Source: Mastigias papua (Eukaryota > Cnidaria > Scyphozoa > Rhizostomeae > Mastigiidae). From it: 64,000 bases of DNA. A program made the translations under genes and the position numbers. Of the stretch, positions 46,733 through 59,020 are shown one piece after another. The notes under the pieces were generated by a model. It saw only the letters and a program-made list of their open reading frames with translations. It ran no database searches and was not told where the DNA came from. Where the stretch lies: positions 255,501 through 319,500 of the forward strand of contig OZ025283.1 in NCBI GenBank assembly GCA_964019165.1. The letters run 5' to 3'. Positions within the stretch are counted from its first letter, which is position 1; the number at the start of each line of letters is the position of its first letter.

Positions 46733-47602
46733 CTGAAAAAGTAGCCACCTCATGATCTAATCCATGTGGCCTATCACATAGAAAAACTGACCTATTTTCC
46801 AACTGCAGACACAGAAACAAATACATGTTATGCAATCTTAAATAAGGTCCGTTGTTATTGCTGAATTGACATGGACTTGAATTGTGTTTGTGACTAGTTA
46901 TATTTGGAATTTCATTTAATGACATCTTGTATGTAGCCTGACAATTGGAAACATGACACTTAACATGCTTTACATACCAAGCTTCACTATGCAGAGACTA
47001 GCAGACAGACTAAAACAACATGTACCCATAAGCATCAGGATGAAAAACACTACAACAAGAAAACAGCCACCGTTATGTCTAAAATGAAAAGTGATTCGGC
47101 CATAGGATAACATCTTATTACAAATCCAGAATGTGCCAAAACGTACACAGACAGTAAGTTTAAGATCATAGGGCAAGCAAGATCATCCTTTCATTTAAGT
47201 GTTTTGGAATCAGTGTACATTAAGAGTGAAAACCCAGTCTTGTGTGAACAAACAGAGTTCATTTTCTCACTTGGACTCTTCAAGTAAACAACGGTGAATA
47301 AGTGCTAATTGCATAATCATATGGCCAAATAGATGCATCATATCATGTGTACCCACATCTGGAATCATCATGAAAATGATGTTTCCATGACTGGACCTAC
47401 AGCTTCTTTACCTTTCAAATCGTCAGGTAGTGCAAAGAAACGTGATGCGTTTAGAATGGATATCACTTTCAATCAGCTAGATTCTGCTTGCTACTGTTTT
47501 GTGTAAGCAACATCTTTGACATCTCTCATCTCTGAGCTACTCTGCCCACCTTGTAAGAACCCAGGTGTATTTAACTGTCTTGTAGCAACTATAAAGAATG
47601 TG
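46733..47602. other. Gene-poor stretch
   Basis: About 870 bases without recognised coding sequence or repeat. The expected continuation of the Penelope fragment was looked for and not found. Confidence 0.4.
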
Positions 47603-47605
47603 TTA

Positions 47606-48353
47606 AGCCTGAAATACACTGTCCACTTTATTGGATTCGATTAGATGGATCATCCAATTTGTTGGATGAAAACGCCTGTTTACACTCATCCAATAAATTG
47701 GAACGATTTCTGTACAACTTCCTCATTTCATCATGTATTCTGAGGACGAGTGTTTTGCTGCAGCAATCATAGTTGCTATCGCTAGCAAACAGCGAAAAAG
47801 AAAGCGCCAGAAAAGACAAAGATCAGTTTGGGAGCTAAGGCTAACCCGACATAATGAGCTCGGTGTAGGTAACACTCTTTTAGAGGAATTTCGGCTGGAT
47901 AATGACGAGGAATTCAAACAGTTTTTAAGAATGTCACTCTACAATTTTGTAGGAGCCCCTAAGCCTCGTTGAAGTAGAGATTCAAAAACAAGACTGACAC
48001 AAAACATGCAACTCCCGCGCGAATGAAGCTGGCTGCATCCATTCAATTTCTAGCTACTGCCAACAGTTATGCAGACCTGCACTATTCATTTCGCGTTCAC
48101 TTCGCAAGCGTGTGCACGAAAGATGAAGACATGAAAATATTTGGGAAATGTCCTCTTAGCACCAGGAAGAACAATAGGGATTAGGAGGAACAATGGAAAA
48201 AAGTTGGATGACAGTTGAACACGTCCAACTTTTTTAATCGACGTTCCAATTTGTTGGAAGAGCCAAATATCATCCAATTTTTGCGTCTACACCATCCAAT
48301 TTTTCGCAATCCAATAAACTGGATCCAATAAAGTGGACAGTGTATTTCAGGCT
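47606..48353. mobile_element. Harbinger-type MITE keeping the transposase N-terminus
   Basis: Ends in AGCCTGAAATACACTGTCCA and its inverted form; flanked by TTA (47603-47605 and 48354-48356), the 3-bp duplication of PIF/Harbinger. The plus ORF 47733-47972 reads RQRSVWELRLTRHNELG and LLEEFRLDNDEEFKQFLRMS, the N-terminal region of Harbinger transposases that precedes the DDE domain, so this is an internally deleted derivative. CCAATTTxTTGGA-type short inverted repeats recur inside both ends. Confidence 0.82.
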
Positions 48354-48356
48354 TTA

Positions 48357-49115
48357 GCAAAGGTTACCTTTGTGACCAGTTGGCATATTCAACATCAAAG
48401 AAAGCCCCCTATCTCATAACCAGTAGATCAGTGCTGGCATTTACCGGTGTAGGCTGTGCCTATTCATTGATGGGGGGTTGTATTATGGATATGCTACTCT
48501 GTACCACAGAATAGATAATAGGCAGAAGGGACACTTGCGTCGGCTCCTTTGTTGCTTTCGAGGCGTGGATTGTAAACTCGTACACCTCTAAACTCGTTGT
48601 CAGTTCGAGGCTTATAGCATAACTAGCCGCACGAAGGCCTAGACAGCTTGCTGAGATGAAATTCGTTTCGACTAAAAGTACAAAATCATGGCATTGATTC
48701 TGATTTACCATTAAGAAATGGATAACAGCACATTGGACATTTAGTGTAGAAGTGCACACTGTACACTGGTTGTTTTCATGTGCTTCCAGATGTATTGTGG
48801 CATCGCTCATTCAGAAGAGTGCATCGCTCATCCATCCAGTCTGTTTTCTTGTTAAAGTATGCCACCGTACAACAAATTACACTCGGAAAGTTTTTTGGGG
48901 ATCAAATCAGCACTAAATGAAGACTTAACAGGCGTCAAGGACTCTTGGCCTGAATACATACTGCATAGCATGCACTCTGGCACAAGATTCAAGGAATCAC
49001 AGCAGAAGTCAAACCCTTACAATGTAATGGTTCAATATGATTTGAGGAACTCAATAACCTACTTTATTTTGCTTCAGCTCGCTAGCTTCATTTGATTTAT
49101 TACAAATATATAAGG
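48357..49115. other. Spacer with an unassigned ORF
   Basis: The minus ORF 48810-48460 (116 codons) has two Cys near its start (CTVCTSTLNVQC) but no family I can name. AGAATAGATAATAGGCAGAA at 48502-48521 recurs inverted at 56503-56522, beyond the IS3EU-like element. The left target duplication of that element (CAGCTC) is at 49116-49121. Confidence 0.35.
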
Positions 49116-49121
49116 CAGCTC

Positions 49122-49410
49122 TATGGTGGCCGAAGACTGCCATTGGGAAAATTTTTCTACACTAAAATTTTGTTTACTTTCAAAATACTTTTTCTATTTT
49201 TCCTTTTGCATTTTTGTTTTTATCAACGAAAATTTTCAGCTGGACATTTCTGAGTTAATTGTTAAACTATATTGTTTTCGAAAACGATGAAAAAAGTGAT
49301 AAAAATTTTTTTACTTTTTTCCACGTTTCCAAAAACTGCCAAAACCTCATTAAACTGCCAAAAACCTCATTCCCATTTCCTCTGCGTGAACCTCGCTTTT
49401 GTGGTTTTGA
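49122..49410. repeat. Left inverted repeat of the IS3EU-like element
   Basis: Matches the reverse complement of 54300-54589 with small changes; the repeated phrase CCAAAACCTCATTAAACTGCC is present in both. It ends about 50 bases before the transposase start codon. Confidence 0.88.
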
Positions 49411-49463
49411 CACAGAACACAAACTATCCCTAGCTTCGCGAATCGAGAAAGTAAATACGTATT

Positions 49464-50984
49464 ATGGCAAGCAAAAGAACTATAAGATGGAAGGAAGATG
49501 TTCTCCTGGAAGATGCACTAAATCAGTACAATCGCCAGGGAGTTCAAAGAGTCGAAATTCTGAGCTTTGTGATGAGGGACTTCCCTCTGTATAGATGGAG
49601 TGTATGCGAACGTTGGACAGGAGACTCAGGTATTTTAATATATATAGAACAGACCCAAGTGTTACTGTGCAACAACTACAAAGCGCCATTGAGGAGGAAA
49701 CTACTGGTCCAGGGAAACTCCTTGGAGTCAGGGCAATGCAAACTACTGTCCGTCAAAAGCATAACTTAAATGTTCTGCGAGATGCAGTACATGCAATGAT
49801 GTACTTTGTGGATCCAGCTGGTCTTGAAGGTCGTAATCCAGCTGTCAAGAAGCACAAGAGGGTAAAAGGTCATTTCACAACTAAGGGTCCAAATTGGGAT
49901 TTTTCTCTAGATGGACACGCAAAACTAATGGGTTACCAGAAAAGTACGGTCCCTCTTGTAATATATGGATGCTTAGATGCAGCAAGTCGCAAGATAATAT
50001 TTCTTAAAGTCTGGACAAGCACTTCAGACCCAAAAGTGGTTGGGAAATGGTATTTTGAATTTATTTTGGAAAACATGTTTATGCCTGCAAAGATACGCAT
50101 TGATAAAGGAACAGAAACAGGTAACATGGCAACAATTCATGCCTTCCTGAGAAGAAATCATGGAGATATGGACCCAGCTGACACTGTTATGTATGGCCCA
50201 TCAACTTCACATTAGGTTAGTATACAGATAAATGTAGTCTGATGAGTGTATCAAGTGTGAAACTCTGAGTAATAGCTTCAGTAATGTTCCAAAATGTATA
50301 GTTATAGCTATTTCTGTCTAATGACATTGAGCACTCTAGATTTATCCTTCAATTTGGAGTAAATTAGGAGGCACTTCTGATATTGTATAGTAATTGACAA
50401 TTTTGTATTGAAATTGCAAAGGTATGGCCCCTTGATAGATACAGAACCTCAAGAATTAAGATGATGATTTGATACCACCAAAGCTGGAAGGAAGCATTAC
50501 ATTCTGGTTGTTTTTTAGGTCAAGTCTGGCATTCATCTTCATTCCAGTAATTCAAAAGCAATTAGACCACTTCAAGGATGTCATCTGGAATACACATAGA
50601 ATCCGTGCTCAAAAGGATGTTCTCCTTCCTAGTGGAGTTCCAGAACACATTTATAGTTTCCCAGAAGAGTACAATTTGGCAGACTGCAGTAAGTTTTTAA
50701 AAACTTAATTTACGTGGTAATGGTTGCTTTTCTCTAATCACATGAATCCTATATAAATCCTTTTTCTTTAAAGCTTATTTATTCTCTTAACTTTCTTCCA
50801 GAGAAAATTGTTACAGAACAGCAACTAGAAGAGGTGGCATTTCTATCAAGTATTTGTGATGCTGAAGAAGACTACTTGGAAAGGAACCTCAGAGATCGAT
50901 TTGAAGCTATAGTACAAAACCCACAAACTATAGCACCACAAAGTTGTTTGCAAATGTATTTGCAACCGAAACAGAACATATCAT
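49464..50984 (+). pseudogene. IS3EU-like DDE transposase, spliced, damaged
   Basis: The N-terminus (IRWKEDVLLEDALNQYNRQG) is helical DNA-binding type; a frameshift near 49607 occurs at RWSV/RTLDRRLRYF. The catalytic core reads WDFSLDGHAKLMGYQ (first Asp) and AKIRIDKGTETGNM (second Asp), to YGPSTS at about 50208. The exon that should carry the catalytic Glu is not recognisable in 50215-50518, so it is deleted or decayed. An exon from 50519 (SLAFIFIPVIQKQL, VIWNTHRIRAQKD, GVPEHIYSFPEEYNL) ends at 50688, a 113-base GT-AG intron (50689-50801) follows, and the last exon (KIVTEQQLEEVAFL) ends at about 50984. These blocks belong to an integrase-core protein family very numerous in cnidarians and other invertebrates. 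This copy is inactive. Confidence 0.82.
50689..50801 (+). other. Intron of the transposase gene
   Basis: GTAAGT donor directly after GACTGCA and TTCTTCCAG acceptor before AGAAAATTG. Removing it keeps the protein frame (DC then KIVTEQ), as in the family. Shows that the element is of eukaryotic, intron-bearing kind. Confidence 0.75.
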
Positions 50985-51064
50985 AAATATATGCATTTAT
51001 GGAATTAATGTCAGTCTCGTGATTTCTTTCTTATTCATGAAGCACTCTATAGCATCATTCACTT

Positions 51065-51249
51065 TTACAGAGTTTGCAGTCCCACTATTTTGCAGTAATA
51101 CTTACAAGTATGATTTGCAACAGAAGTACTTATTGCTATATTGCTCAGATTTCCTGCACAGGAAAGATATTCTCCATCTTCTGTTGGTGTAGAAGAGGCT
51201 ATCTCTGGATCATACAGAGTATAGCCACTGCCTTGGATGTCTGATAGCA
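51065..51249 (-). pseudogene. Alpha-kinase, C-terminal part
   Basis: Reads LSDIQGSGYTLYDPEIAS, the metal- and nucleotide-binding D-I-Q-G-x-G-x-x-x-x-DP motif of alpha-kinases (as in eEF2 kinase and TRPM7), then CAGNLSNIAI and HTCKYYCKIVGL, the zinc-binding H-x-C-x3-C end of the fold. The frame is the direct continuation of the part at 53141-54286 across the inserted element: the codon for Met at the joint is completed by the first base of the duplicated TTA. Stop at 51065-51067. Confidence 0.88.
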
Positions 51250-51384
51250 TAAGGGGTCATTCACAAAGGACGTCCGTTAAAAAGTTGAATTTTTAGGCCC
51301 CCCTCCCCCTATTGTCCGATATTGTCCGTTTCCAATGACCCCCTCCCCCCTTGGACGTCCATCTATTTCATGCCACACACCATT

Positions 51385-51521
<137 letters not shown>

Positions 51522-51597
51522 CCAAATAGCTCCAATCATAAAGAAATTTTTAAAGACATAAATAGACCCTCAAGAAAAAATTCCAACTTTTAAAACG

Positions 51598-51619
51598 TTT
51601 CGGCACAAGCCTTCATCAG
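51598..51619 (-). ncRNA. Hammerhead-like core, left arm
   Basis: On the minus strand CTGATGA, A, GGC-TTGT-GCC, GAAA, then CGTTTTAAAAGTT. The order of core elements fits a hammerhead; stem II is only 3 bp and stem I is not clear, so activity is doubtful. Confidence 0.4.
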
Positions 51620-52619
51620 TTATAACATTTCAGGTACATACAGCGCATATATAACGATAAAAACAAAGGAACAATATCTAATTAACTTACGACAATAGAA
51701 CACTTTACACAATGAAACTGGACTTACAATGGATAGCATTTGAAATTGAATGGAAGGGAAATTATATTTAACATAAGAGAAAAGGGTGTTGGAGAAGCTG
51801 ATACCTACCGTCCCAGAGGGTATAGAGAAAACCATGCGAGAACAAAGTGGGTGTGAAGTAACATAAAATGAAAAGGAAACCCAATATGACCTAGAAAGGA
51901 CGATATTGAGAGGAGAGAGATATTGTATGAAAAGGTGCGACCTAAATAATTAAATAGACAAGCATAACTAAATAAAAGTAGAAACCATAACATAAAATTA
52001 AAAGAGCAGGATAAATAGTGAATACATATAGAATAAACCAGCCAACTCAAATAAATAATAATCCTATGCGTCTACTTCCTTGACATTAAGACCCCGGGGT
52101 GTGAAAGTTTCTGGCAACATAAGCTGGACACTTTCACACCCCGGGGTCTTAATGTCAAGGAAGTAGACGCATAGGATTATTATTTATTTGAGTTGGCTGG
52201 TTTATTCTATATGTATTCACTATTTATCCTGGTCTTTTAATTTTATGTTATGGTTTCTACTTTTATTTAGTTATGCTTGTCTATTTAATTATTTAGGTCG
52301 CACCTTTTCATACGATATCTCTCTCCTCTCAATATCGTCCTTTCTAGGTCATATTGGGTTTCCTTTTCATTTTATGTTACTTCACACCCACTTTGTTCTC
52401 GCATGGTTTTCTCTATACCCCGCTGGGACGGTAGGTATCAGCTTCTCCAACACCCTTTTCTCTTATGTTAAATATAATTTCCCTTCCATTCAATTTCAAA
52501 TGCTATCCATTGTAAGTCCAGTTTCATTGTGTAAAGTGTTCTATTGTCGTAAGTTAATTAGATATTGTTCCTTTGTTTTTATCCTTATATATGCGCTGTA
52601 TGTACCTGGAATGTTATAA

Positions 52620-52641
52620 CTGATGAAGGCTTGTGCCGAAA
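52620..52641 (+). ncRNA. Hammerhead-like core, right arm
   Basis: Same sequence as the left-arm core, on the plus strand, 35 bases from the (TA)n at 52677. In both arms the motif points outward to the TA tract. Confidence 0.4.
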
Positions 52642-52672
52642 CGTTTTAAAAGTTGGAATTTTTTCTTGAGGG

Positions 52673-52774
<102 letters not shown>

Positions 52775-53140
52775 TATAAATTTTTGTCATATGGCAATGT
52801 CTAGCTAAACAGAACATGCAAAGAACGGAACAAGTCGTGCGATACTTCACTTGTCGTCTAGGACGTCAGTCTCTGTGAATGGCTGGTTCATAAATCATTG
52901 GCCATCGCTTGGCATGAAGTTTGGCTATCCTGGATGCAATAAATCGCCAATGCAATAATATATACTTGGATGATAGGATCAATCCAAAATAGGACTGTAG
53001 TAAAAATGTCTTGCAACATTCTGAACAACTGGATGTCCGCAATGCGCAAATACCCCCTCCCCCTATGTCTGAGTTTGTCCTATTTCACCAGACCCCCCTC
53101 CCCCCCTTGAGCTCGGACGTCCTTTGTGAATGGCCCCTAA

Positions 53141-54286
53141 GCTGCTTGTTAGATTTTTCATAGGAGTAGTGTACCAAGCATTCTACTTTTTTACAGACTT
53201 CAGTTAATTTTAAACTATCTGTAACAATTCCTGTATTGTTAATATATTTTGCAAAGCTTCCCTCTATATATGGCTCAACAGAGACCCATTGTTCATCTTC
53301 CTTTGCCAGAAATATCTCACAGTATGCAGGAACCTTACCAAACTCATCCCTGCATACAGATTTCACCCGCATGCAAAAGGAATCAGTAAAAGTTTTGGCT
53401 AGGGCATGCATCTGCACCACCTTTCTTGTATGGGTTTCTGTGGACTGGCCTAAGTGTTGTATGATATCACTTGTGTTTGGGAGGTACCTCTTAATAACCC
53501 ATCTTCCTTCAACATTAGATGTTGAACTTGTTGCCTTGAAGGCCTGCCTGAAACCCCCGTCTCCAAATGCCTCTGAATCAATACTAAATTCAACTCTGTC
53601 AGGAAGGGTTGACCAGATCATTCCATCAATTTTGAATTTGAAAATATCAAGGGTTTTTAAAGTTTTGGGTATTCAACAACTTTTCCCAACCTCGACATAT
53701 CTGCAATGGAAAGACTTTTTGGGTAGACACTAACTCTACCGGATGCTGTAGATGCACGTTTTGGCTCATTATTACTGCGTGCATTATCCATTTGAATACA
53801 ACTGTTGGGCTGTATTGAAGTGCTAGACTGCTCTCCTACTTTTACATAAGTAATGGGAAATGCAAGTGTCCTCTTCTTCCTTTGAATGGATAGAAAATCA
53901 AATTCTTCGTCATCACTCGCGGCACTCACCGGCTTTGTCACAAACCTGAAATGTATTAACTTTAGGTCAGGCACCTGCCGCAATGATGAACACGACGGCC
54001 CTTGTTCACTAGCTACAATGCCAATCATTTGGTCAGCTTCCATTTTTGAAGAAAAGTGTTCTTGACAAGCTGACTTTATTCCTTCCAACGTTAGATCATC
54101 TCTTCTGTATGGCACAAATTCACGTGGCCCTATTCTAGAATACTTCTGAGCTTTCCCGGACACATTTGTTGAAAGACGTTGAACAGTCAGTGCATCTGCC
54201 TTAACAGGATGTTTAGGCTTCTCTTATTTGTTAATGTCTCTTTGTCTTTCCATCATCTTCTTCAGATTTTTCCACTTGTCTGCCAT
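53141..54286 (-). pseudogene. Alpha-kinase with conserved N-terminal domain, interrupted
   Basis: From ATG at 54286 the frame meets one TAA after 20 codons and goes on; a first domain with GPREFVPYRRDDLTLEGIKS, CQEHF and ASEQGPSCSSLRQ follows, a module I remember in front of alpha-kinases of cnidarians. After a Ser-rich linker a frameshift near 53660 leads into the kinase: GMIWSTLPDRVEFSIDSEAF, the Gly-rich GDGGFRQAFKA, WVIKRYLPN with the catalytic Lys, HTRKVVQMHALAKTF, and VEPYIEGSFAKYINNTG. The gene is then cut by the MITE at 53137 and resumes at 51249. Alpha-kinases phosphorylate Ser/Thr in helical or elongation-factor substrates; the target of this one is unknown. It lies wholly within the transposon ends, so it is carried cargo. 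Confidence 0.87.
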
Positions 54287-54299
54287 AGTTTTTGTCGCG

Positions 54300-54589
54300 C
54301 CAAAAACATAAAATCGAGGTTAGCGCAGAGCAAATGGGAATGAGGTTTTTGGCAGTTTAATGAGGTTTTGGCAGTTTTCGGACATGTGGAAAAAAGTAAA
54401 AACCAATTTTATCGGTGTTTTATCGTTTTCGAAAAAATTGTTTTTACAAAAGTAATTCGGAAAAGTTCCTGATGAAAATTTTCGTTGATAACAATAAAAA
54501 TGCAAAAGCAAAAATAGAAAAAGTATGTTGAAATTAAACAAAATTTTAGTGTAGAAAAATATTCCCAATGGCAGTCTTTGACCACCATA
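54300..54589. repeat. Right inverted repeat of the IS3EU-like element
   Basis: Inverted partner of 49122-49410; it ends 14 bases before the alpha-kinase start codon. Followed by the CAGCTC duplication at 54590-54595. Confidence 0.88.
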
Positions 54590-54595
54590 CAGCTC

Positions 54596-56520
54596 TTTAC
54601 TTGCAGCTATTCAGCAGTGCATTGACGCAAAGCTCAAAGGACAAACATTATTTGGTATCAGTATAATACTCACTTCCTAGATGCTTATCACAAGACATGT
54701 CATAGCGTAGATGCTTATATAAGAGGCATTTTAATCCATCACTGGAAAAAAATTATAGTAGTAAGAGACTGTATCTCTCCTTTAGAACAATAAACTTGTA
54801 ACTGAAGCAAACTTTGACACCATATGGATTAATATCTGCTATTTTGAGACACTGACTAATGTTTCCAGAAGTCTCTATGAATTCTTACTGATGTGGCACA
54901 TAATAGTGACAATTTTGATGAAAGTTAAGATACACTTTTTGTTTTGTTGTAAAAAGTCTGAGCATTCTTTTTGTGGGGTATATTCATGTCAAGAAACTTG
55001 AAGTCTTTGGTACTATCAATGTACCATTTGGCAAATATCACCCATTAGTGGCTGGAAAAACATAAGATTTTCATGTACAATGCAGCTTCATTAAAAGACA
55101 GTCAATGTTCCACTTACAGAAATACAAAGCATTGTTTCAGTGAGTGGAAAGAGAGTGATAATATCCCTTTTGAAACTATTTAATAGACATAGGTACTTTG
55201 TACTGAATAAGATATTCAACATTATTGTAAACAAGCAACCATGGAAATGAAGAATTGGCCTAGCAACAATTCCTCCCTGTATCATAAAACTATTACTTTG
55301 TTTCAATTCTTTCAATAGTTTGGTGATTATGCATTAGAGGAAATTAAGTATCAAAAAGTACTACATCTCAAACTATACTGAGCATCAGTGAGCAGGTGTG
55401 TTCAATACATTGGTGACTTGTTATACAGAGTTGTCTATCTATCTATGCAACAGTGAGCAAGAACCAACTTTGGTTGGTAAATACATGCTTGATTAGTTAG
55501 GCTAAATTATATTTTAGTTTCAAAAATAAATAAAGCTTTTAACAATGCTGACAAGTTTTCCATGTTATGTACGAAAAGAAAACAAAAAGAACATTTTGCC
55601 ATAGATTAGCTATTCTGCATCAAAATAAGTTGTCACTGATCTAAGGAGCTCTTGAAAGCTACTCGAGTCTTTCTGTTTCTAATGTAGAGGCATGCAGTGT
55701 TCCATAACATTGTAGCACTTGGGAAGTATGAGGATTTGTAGATCTTGTGCCAGAACATGATATTCAAATAATTCTGTGGCTTCTTGTGCAGGGTATATTT
55801 GACATAGTGAGCCTTAATGTGGAATATCAGTGAGGTGGTTATGAATCATGTGTTGTTATCAAGCCTACTTGTTACTTTTGTCTTGGCTTTCCTGTCAGCA
55901 AAAAGACCTCACTCAAGCTTTCTAGTCATGGCAATAGAAGTGGTAGATTTGTCATAATTGCTGCAAACAAGTCTTGCGTCTTGTTTCTGAATCATTTCTA
56001 GCTTGTCAATATTTGAGGAGTGGGAAGATCGCAAACTGCATTATAACGTACTCTGATCTTCTGATCTTGCCTCCCTCAGTATATGCCCATTCTCTGCCCC
56101 TAACAACATAAAGAGAACCTTCTAATATGCATACATCCAAATAACTATAATCAAATGTACCAGAGTTTAACGATAAGAGGATTGCATGGAGAATAAATAC
56201 GTGAACTACGCTTGGCCTTCTCACCATATAGCTCCAGTAAAACTGATTGCCAGGCCATGATTTCCAGTTGTTGCTACAAGTAACTGCAGCGCAATAAGCC
56301 CCACTCCACTTACGATTCCATTCATTGTCCATCTTCACCTGAGACCTCGAAATTTATGCAAAAACTGCCTTTTTAGTTGAAACCCCTATACAAATGCTAT
56401 AGCTTTCCTTCGAATGTTACACCTCTAAAATCGTTTCCATGTGGAAAAGTTGACGCATGTGTGAGAAAATCCGTGCCCTCGTAAAAGTCAAGAGTGTCCC
56501 TTCTGCCTATTATCTATTCT
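54596..56520. other. Gene-poor stretch
   Basis: About 1.9 kb of AT-rich sequence. The minus ORF 56338-56006 (110 codons) has no family I recognise. GTGTCCCTTCTGCCTATTAT near 56491-56510 mirrors text at 48514-48533. Confidence 0.4.
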
Positions 56521-56539
56521 GTGTCTGTACCTAGTCAAG

Positions 56540-57290
56540 ACACATATGCCATAGCTGACAAGAAGACTGAGGAAGCATTAGCTAAAACTGATAACACTGT
56601 TAAAGACCATCCAAGATCAGTAATTTGTGATCTATATCATGCTATACAATGCAGTTGGAAAGCTAGAGGATGAAAATGGTATCCTTGATATTGCTGTCTC
56701 TTATGATGGATCATGGCAGAAGCATGGTTATACATAACACAACTGTTTAGCATCAGTCATTGATCTTTGCAGGGGTTCCAATGAGGCTCTATCTACTTAG
56801 TGCTCATAATGTGCAATTGTAAGCAACAAGCCAGATAATGAGGACTCTGTTGAGAAATATGCTTTGTCTTGTTCAAAGACTTTTGAGGCCTCTTCTGGTA
56901 CTACGAGGGGTGAAGCTGCACCGCAAATATGCAAAAGATCTGACAAAGGCCACAAGCTCTGTGATGGTGATAGCAAATCATGTGATGCTTTGAGGGCCCT
57001 TGACGTTTATGGCAAAGAGAAGGCAGCAGTAAAGGAACCACATTGGTAATGATGTGAATATGCTAATAATGGTAATCCTTCTTCATCTGCCAAGCACTGG
57101 TTAGATGCCATAACATATACACAGTACACTCTTGGTGCTTTAGACAAAGGGCCCTTGCCAAGTGAGAGTCACTTCCCTCTCACATGGACCATGACACTGC
57201 CTCCACAGATTGGGGCCAAGCTGGTGCCTATTTTCACAGATTTTCAGATACAAAGTACCTAAAAGGTGCTTTAGAAAAGGTACACAGAAT
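56540..57290 (+). pseudogene. Mutator-like transposase relic, third copy
   Basis: DIAVSYDGSWQKHGYT at about 56687 is the first catalytic strand of the Mutator-like transposase; KTFEASSGTTRGEAA, LCDGDSKSCDALRALDVYG and KEKAAVKEPHW (56864-57049) are the following block, and WLDAITYTQYTLGALDKGPLP is the next part. Many stops. The LCDGDS core matches the GDGDS core of the other two copies but the text is far diverged, so a third subfamily. Confidence 0.65.
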
Positions 57291-57329
57291 CCAAGACCTC
57301 ATTTGATGGATATGTCCAGAAGCCATGTA

Positions 57330-57570
57330 TGCTGAGATGTGGACAATGAAAACTGCTGCAATGTTAGTACTTTGTCAGTTTTCAATGCATGCATCATGCA
57401 ATGGTCTCCTGTGTAAAGTACGGAGTAAGGAGCCTGATGCCATTGCTTATAGTCGCATCAAAGGAGAAATACATGCAGCTACTGCCACTTGACCAGACAT
57501 AGCAGTTGCAGTGGGAGTTCTCGCCCAGTTCATGTCCAAACCAGGCAAATACCATTTGCCAGGGGTAACA
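57330..57570 (+). pseudogene. Ty1/copia RT-RNase H fragment
   Basis: Reads AMYAEMWTMKTAAMLVLCQF-type text and then RIKGEIHAATAT, stop, PDIAVAVGVLAQFMSKPGKY. The last phrase is the conserved TRPDIxxAVGVLSRFMxxPGxxH motif between RT and RNase H of copia elements. Only this piece can be assigned safely (about 57470-57550). Confidence 0.6.
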
Positions 57571-57920
57571 TGTATATTTTACTATATAAAAAAGGATATA
57601 TGGATTTAAATTTGAATCATCCAGTAAGGCCCATTTTCCATTAGGTGACTTTATTCACGCAAAGCAAAGTTCTCATAGAGAAGAAATTTGATACAATGAG
57701 GTTTGGTTTCCTCACCTGCAGAAGTTCTAGCTCTCTACTTCCATTTTCTTTTGGTGCGTAATGTTATTTACAAGCAGGGCTTGCAACATGGCTGCTGTAA
57801 ATCTCAAGTATCTATTGCTGCTAAACTTTTGAATGTTAGTAAAAATGTTGCTACTGAGAAGTTATTGGAGATGTCTGATGTCTTCACAAGTACTAAACAG
57901 TATGTGGATAAGGGCTACCT
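57571..57920. other. Spacer
   Basis: Between the copia and Harbinger pieces. The ORF 57703-57924 has no known domain. No clear Harbinger terminal repeat was found. Confidence 0.3.
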
Positions 57921-58745
57921 ATGAGGTGCGAGAAGAAAAGGGAGAGTATCACCTTTTGGTCAAGGAACTCAGATTGCATGATGCTGGATAGTTTTTCAAA
58001 TGGTTTAGAATGGCTCCTGCTGTGTTCAAAGAAGTTCGTATTGGCTGAGGCCTCATCTTCAAAACACGATATGCAAATGAGGAAGGCTACTAGCCCAAGT
58101 GAAAGGTTGTCTCTATGCTTAAGATATCTCACAACAGGATGTGCTTGAGTAATGATAGCAACAAGCTACCGCACAAGTCCAACAGTTTTTGGGAGAAGTA
58201 TCACTGAAACTTGTGAAGCTGTATGGAAGGTACTTATTGCAAAAGGCTTTATCAGATACCCAAGCACTGAGCAGGAGTGGAAGAGCACAGAAGACTTTTC
58301 ACGACTTTGGAATTTTCCAAACTGGCTGGGACCATTTGATGGGAAACATTGGTCATGCAAGTGACAGCAAAATGAGGATCTTCAATGTGTGATTTGTGAT
58401 GCAAGATACCAATTGATGCTGGTGGATATAGGAGACACTGGTTTGCATAGTGATGGAAGTGTGTATAATTCTAGTCATTTAGGCTATGCTAGTGAAAATC
58501 TAGTTAAAATCCCAGGGACCGGCAAAACTGTCTAACTCAAACAAGCAACTAAAAGGTGTGTTTGTTGCAGACAATGCCTCTGGGCTCAAAACATATATGA
58601 TGACATCCAATCAGTGGTTATCAAGGGCAAGAACAGTCATTGACAACTCTTCTGGGATTGTTGCTTGTAGATTTCAAGTACTGTGAATACCCATCATTGC
58701 CAGTGTCAAGATAGTAGTCCTCTTCACAAAAGCTATTGTTACACT
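57921..58745 (+). pseudogene. Harbinger transposase relic
   Basis: In changing frames: EEKGEYHLLVKELRLHD and FFKWFRMAPAVFKE, SPSERLSLCLRYLTTG, SITETCEAVWKVL, RLWNFPNWLGPFDGKHW (first catalytic Asp in the GxxDGKH motif), CDARYQLMLVDIGDTGLHSDG (second Asp) and WLSRARTVIDNSSGIVACRF then PIIASVKIVVLFTKAIVTLH. This covers most of a PIF/Harbinger transposase. It ends at 58745 where copia text starts without a gap. Confidence 0.8.
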
Positions 58746-59020
58746 ACATACACAGACAAAACATATTGATCTAAAATGTCATTATATCAGAGAAGCAATT
58801 GACAAGAATAATATCAAGCTCGAGTATTGTCCTACAGAAAAACAAAGTGCTGATATTGTGACAAAAGGATTTTCAAAACAAACGTTTGAGGACTTGCATG
58901 CACTTGATTGGAATAGAGTGTTGAACAAACTGATGGGACAACTTATATTTACTATGATATTCATGTTTGTTTGGTTTACTTCATCAATGATACATTCATC
59001 AAGTGGGAGTGACAAGAAAC
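58746..59020 (+). pseudogene. Ty1/copia RNase H end and polypurine tract
   Basis: KHIDLKCHYIREAIDKNNIK, LEYCPTEKQSADIVTKGFSK and TFEDLHAL are the C-terminal end of copia RNase H (RTKHIDIxYHFxRE, ADxLTK). About 80 bases later CATCAAGTGGGAGTG at 58999-59012 looks like the polypurine tract, so an LTR would begin near TGACAAG at 59010. No second LTR was found. Confidence 0.7.

Noticed and set aside
48460..48810. 116-codon minus ORF with Cys pairs
   Set aside because: No recognisable domain, no codon signal, and surrounded by repeat relics; kept only as a note.
51620..52619. Hydrophobic ORFs in the palindrome arms that look like membrane proteins
   Set aside because: They occur as mirror copies in both arms, one is frameshifted, and they match no family; more likely the AT-rich non-coding part of a Penelope-type end.
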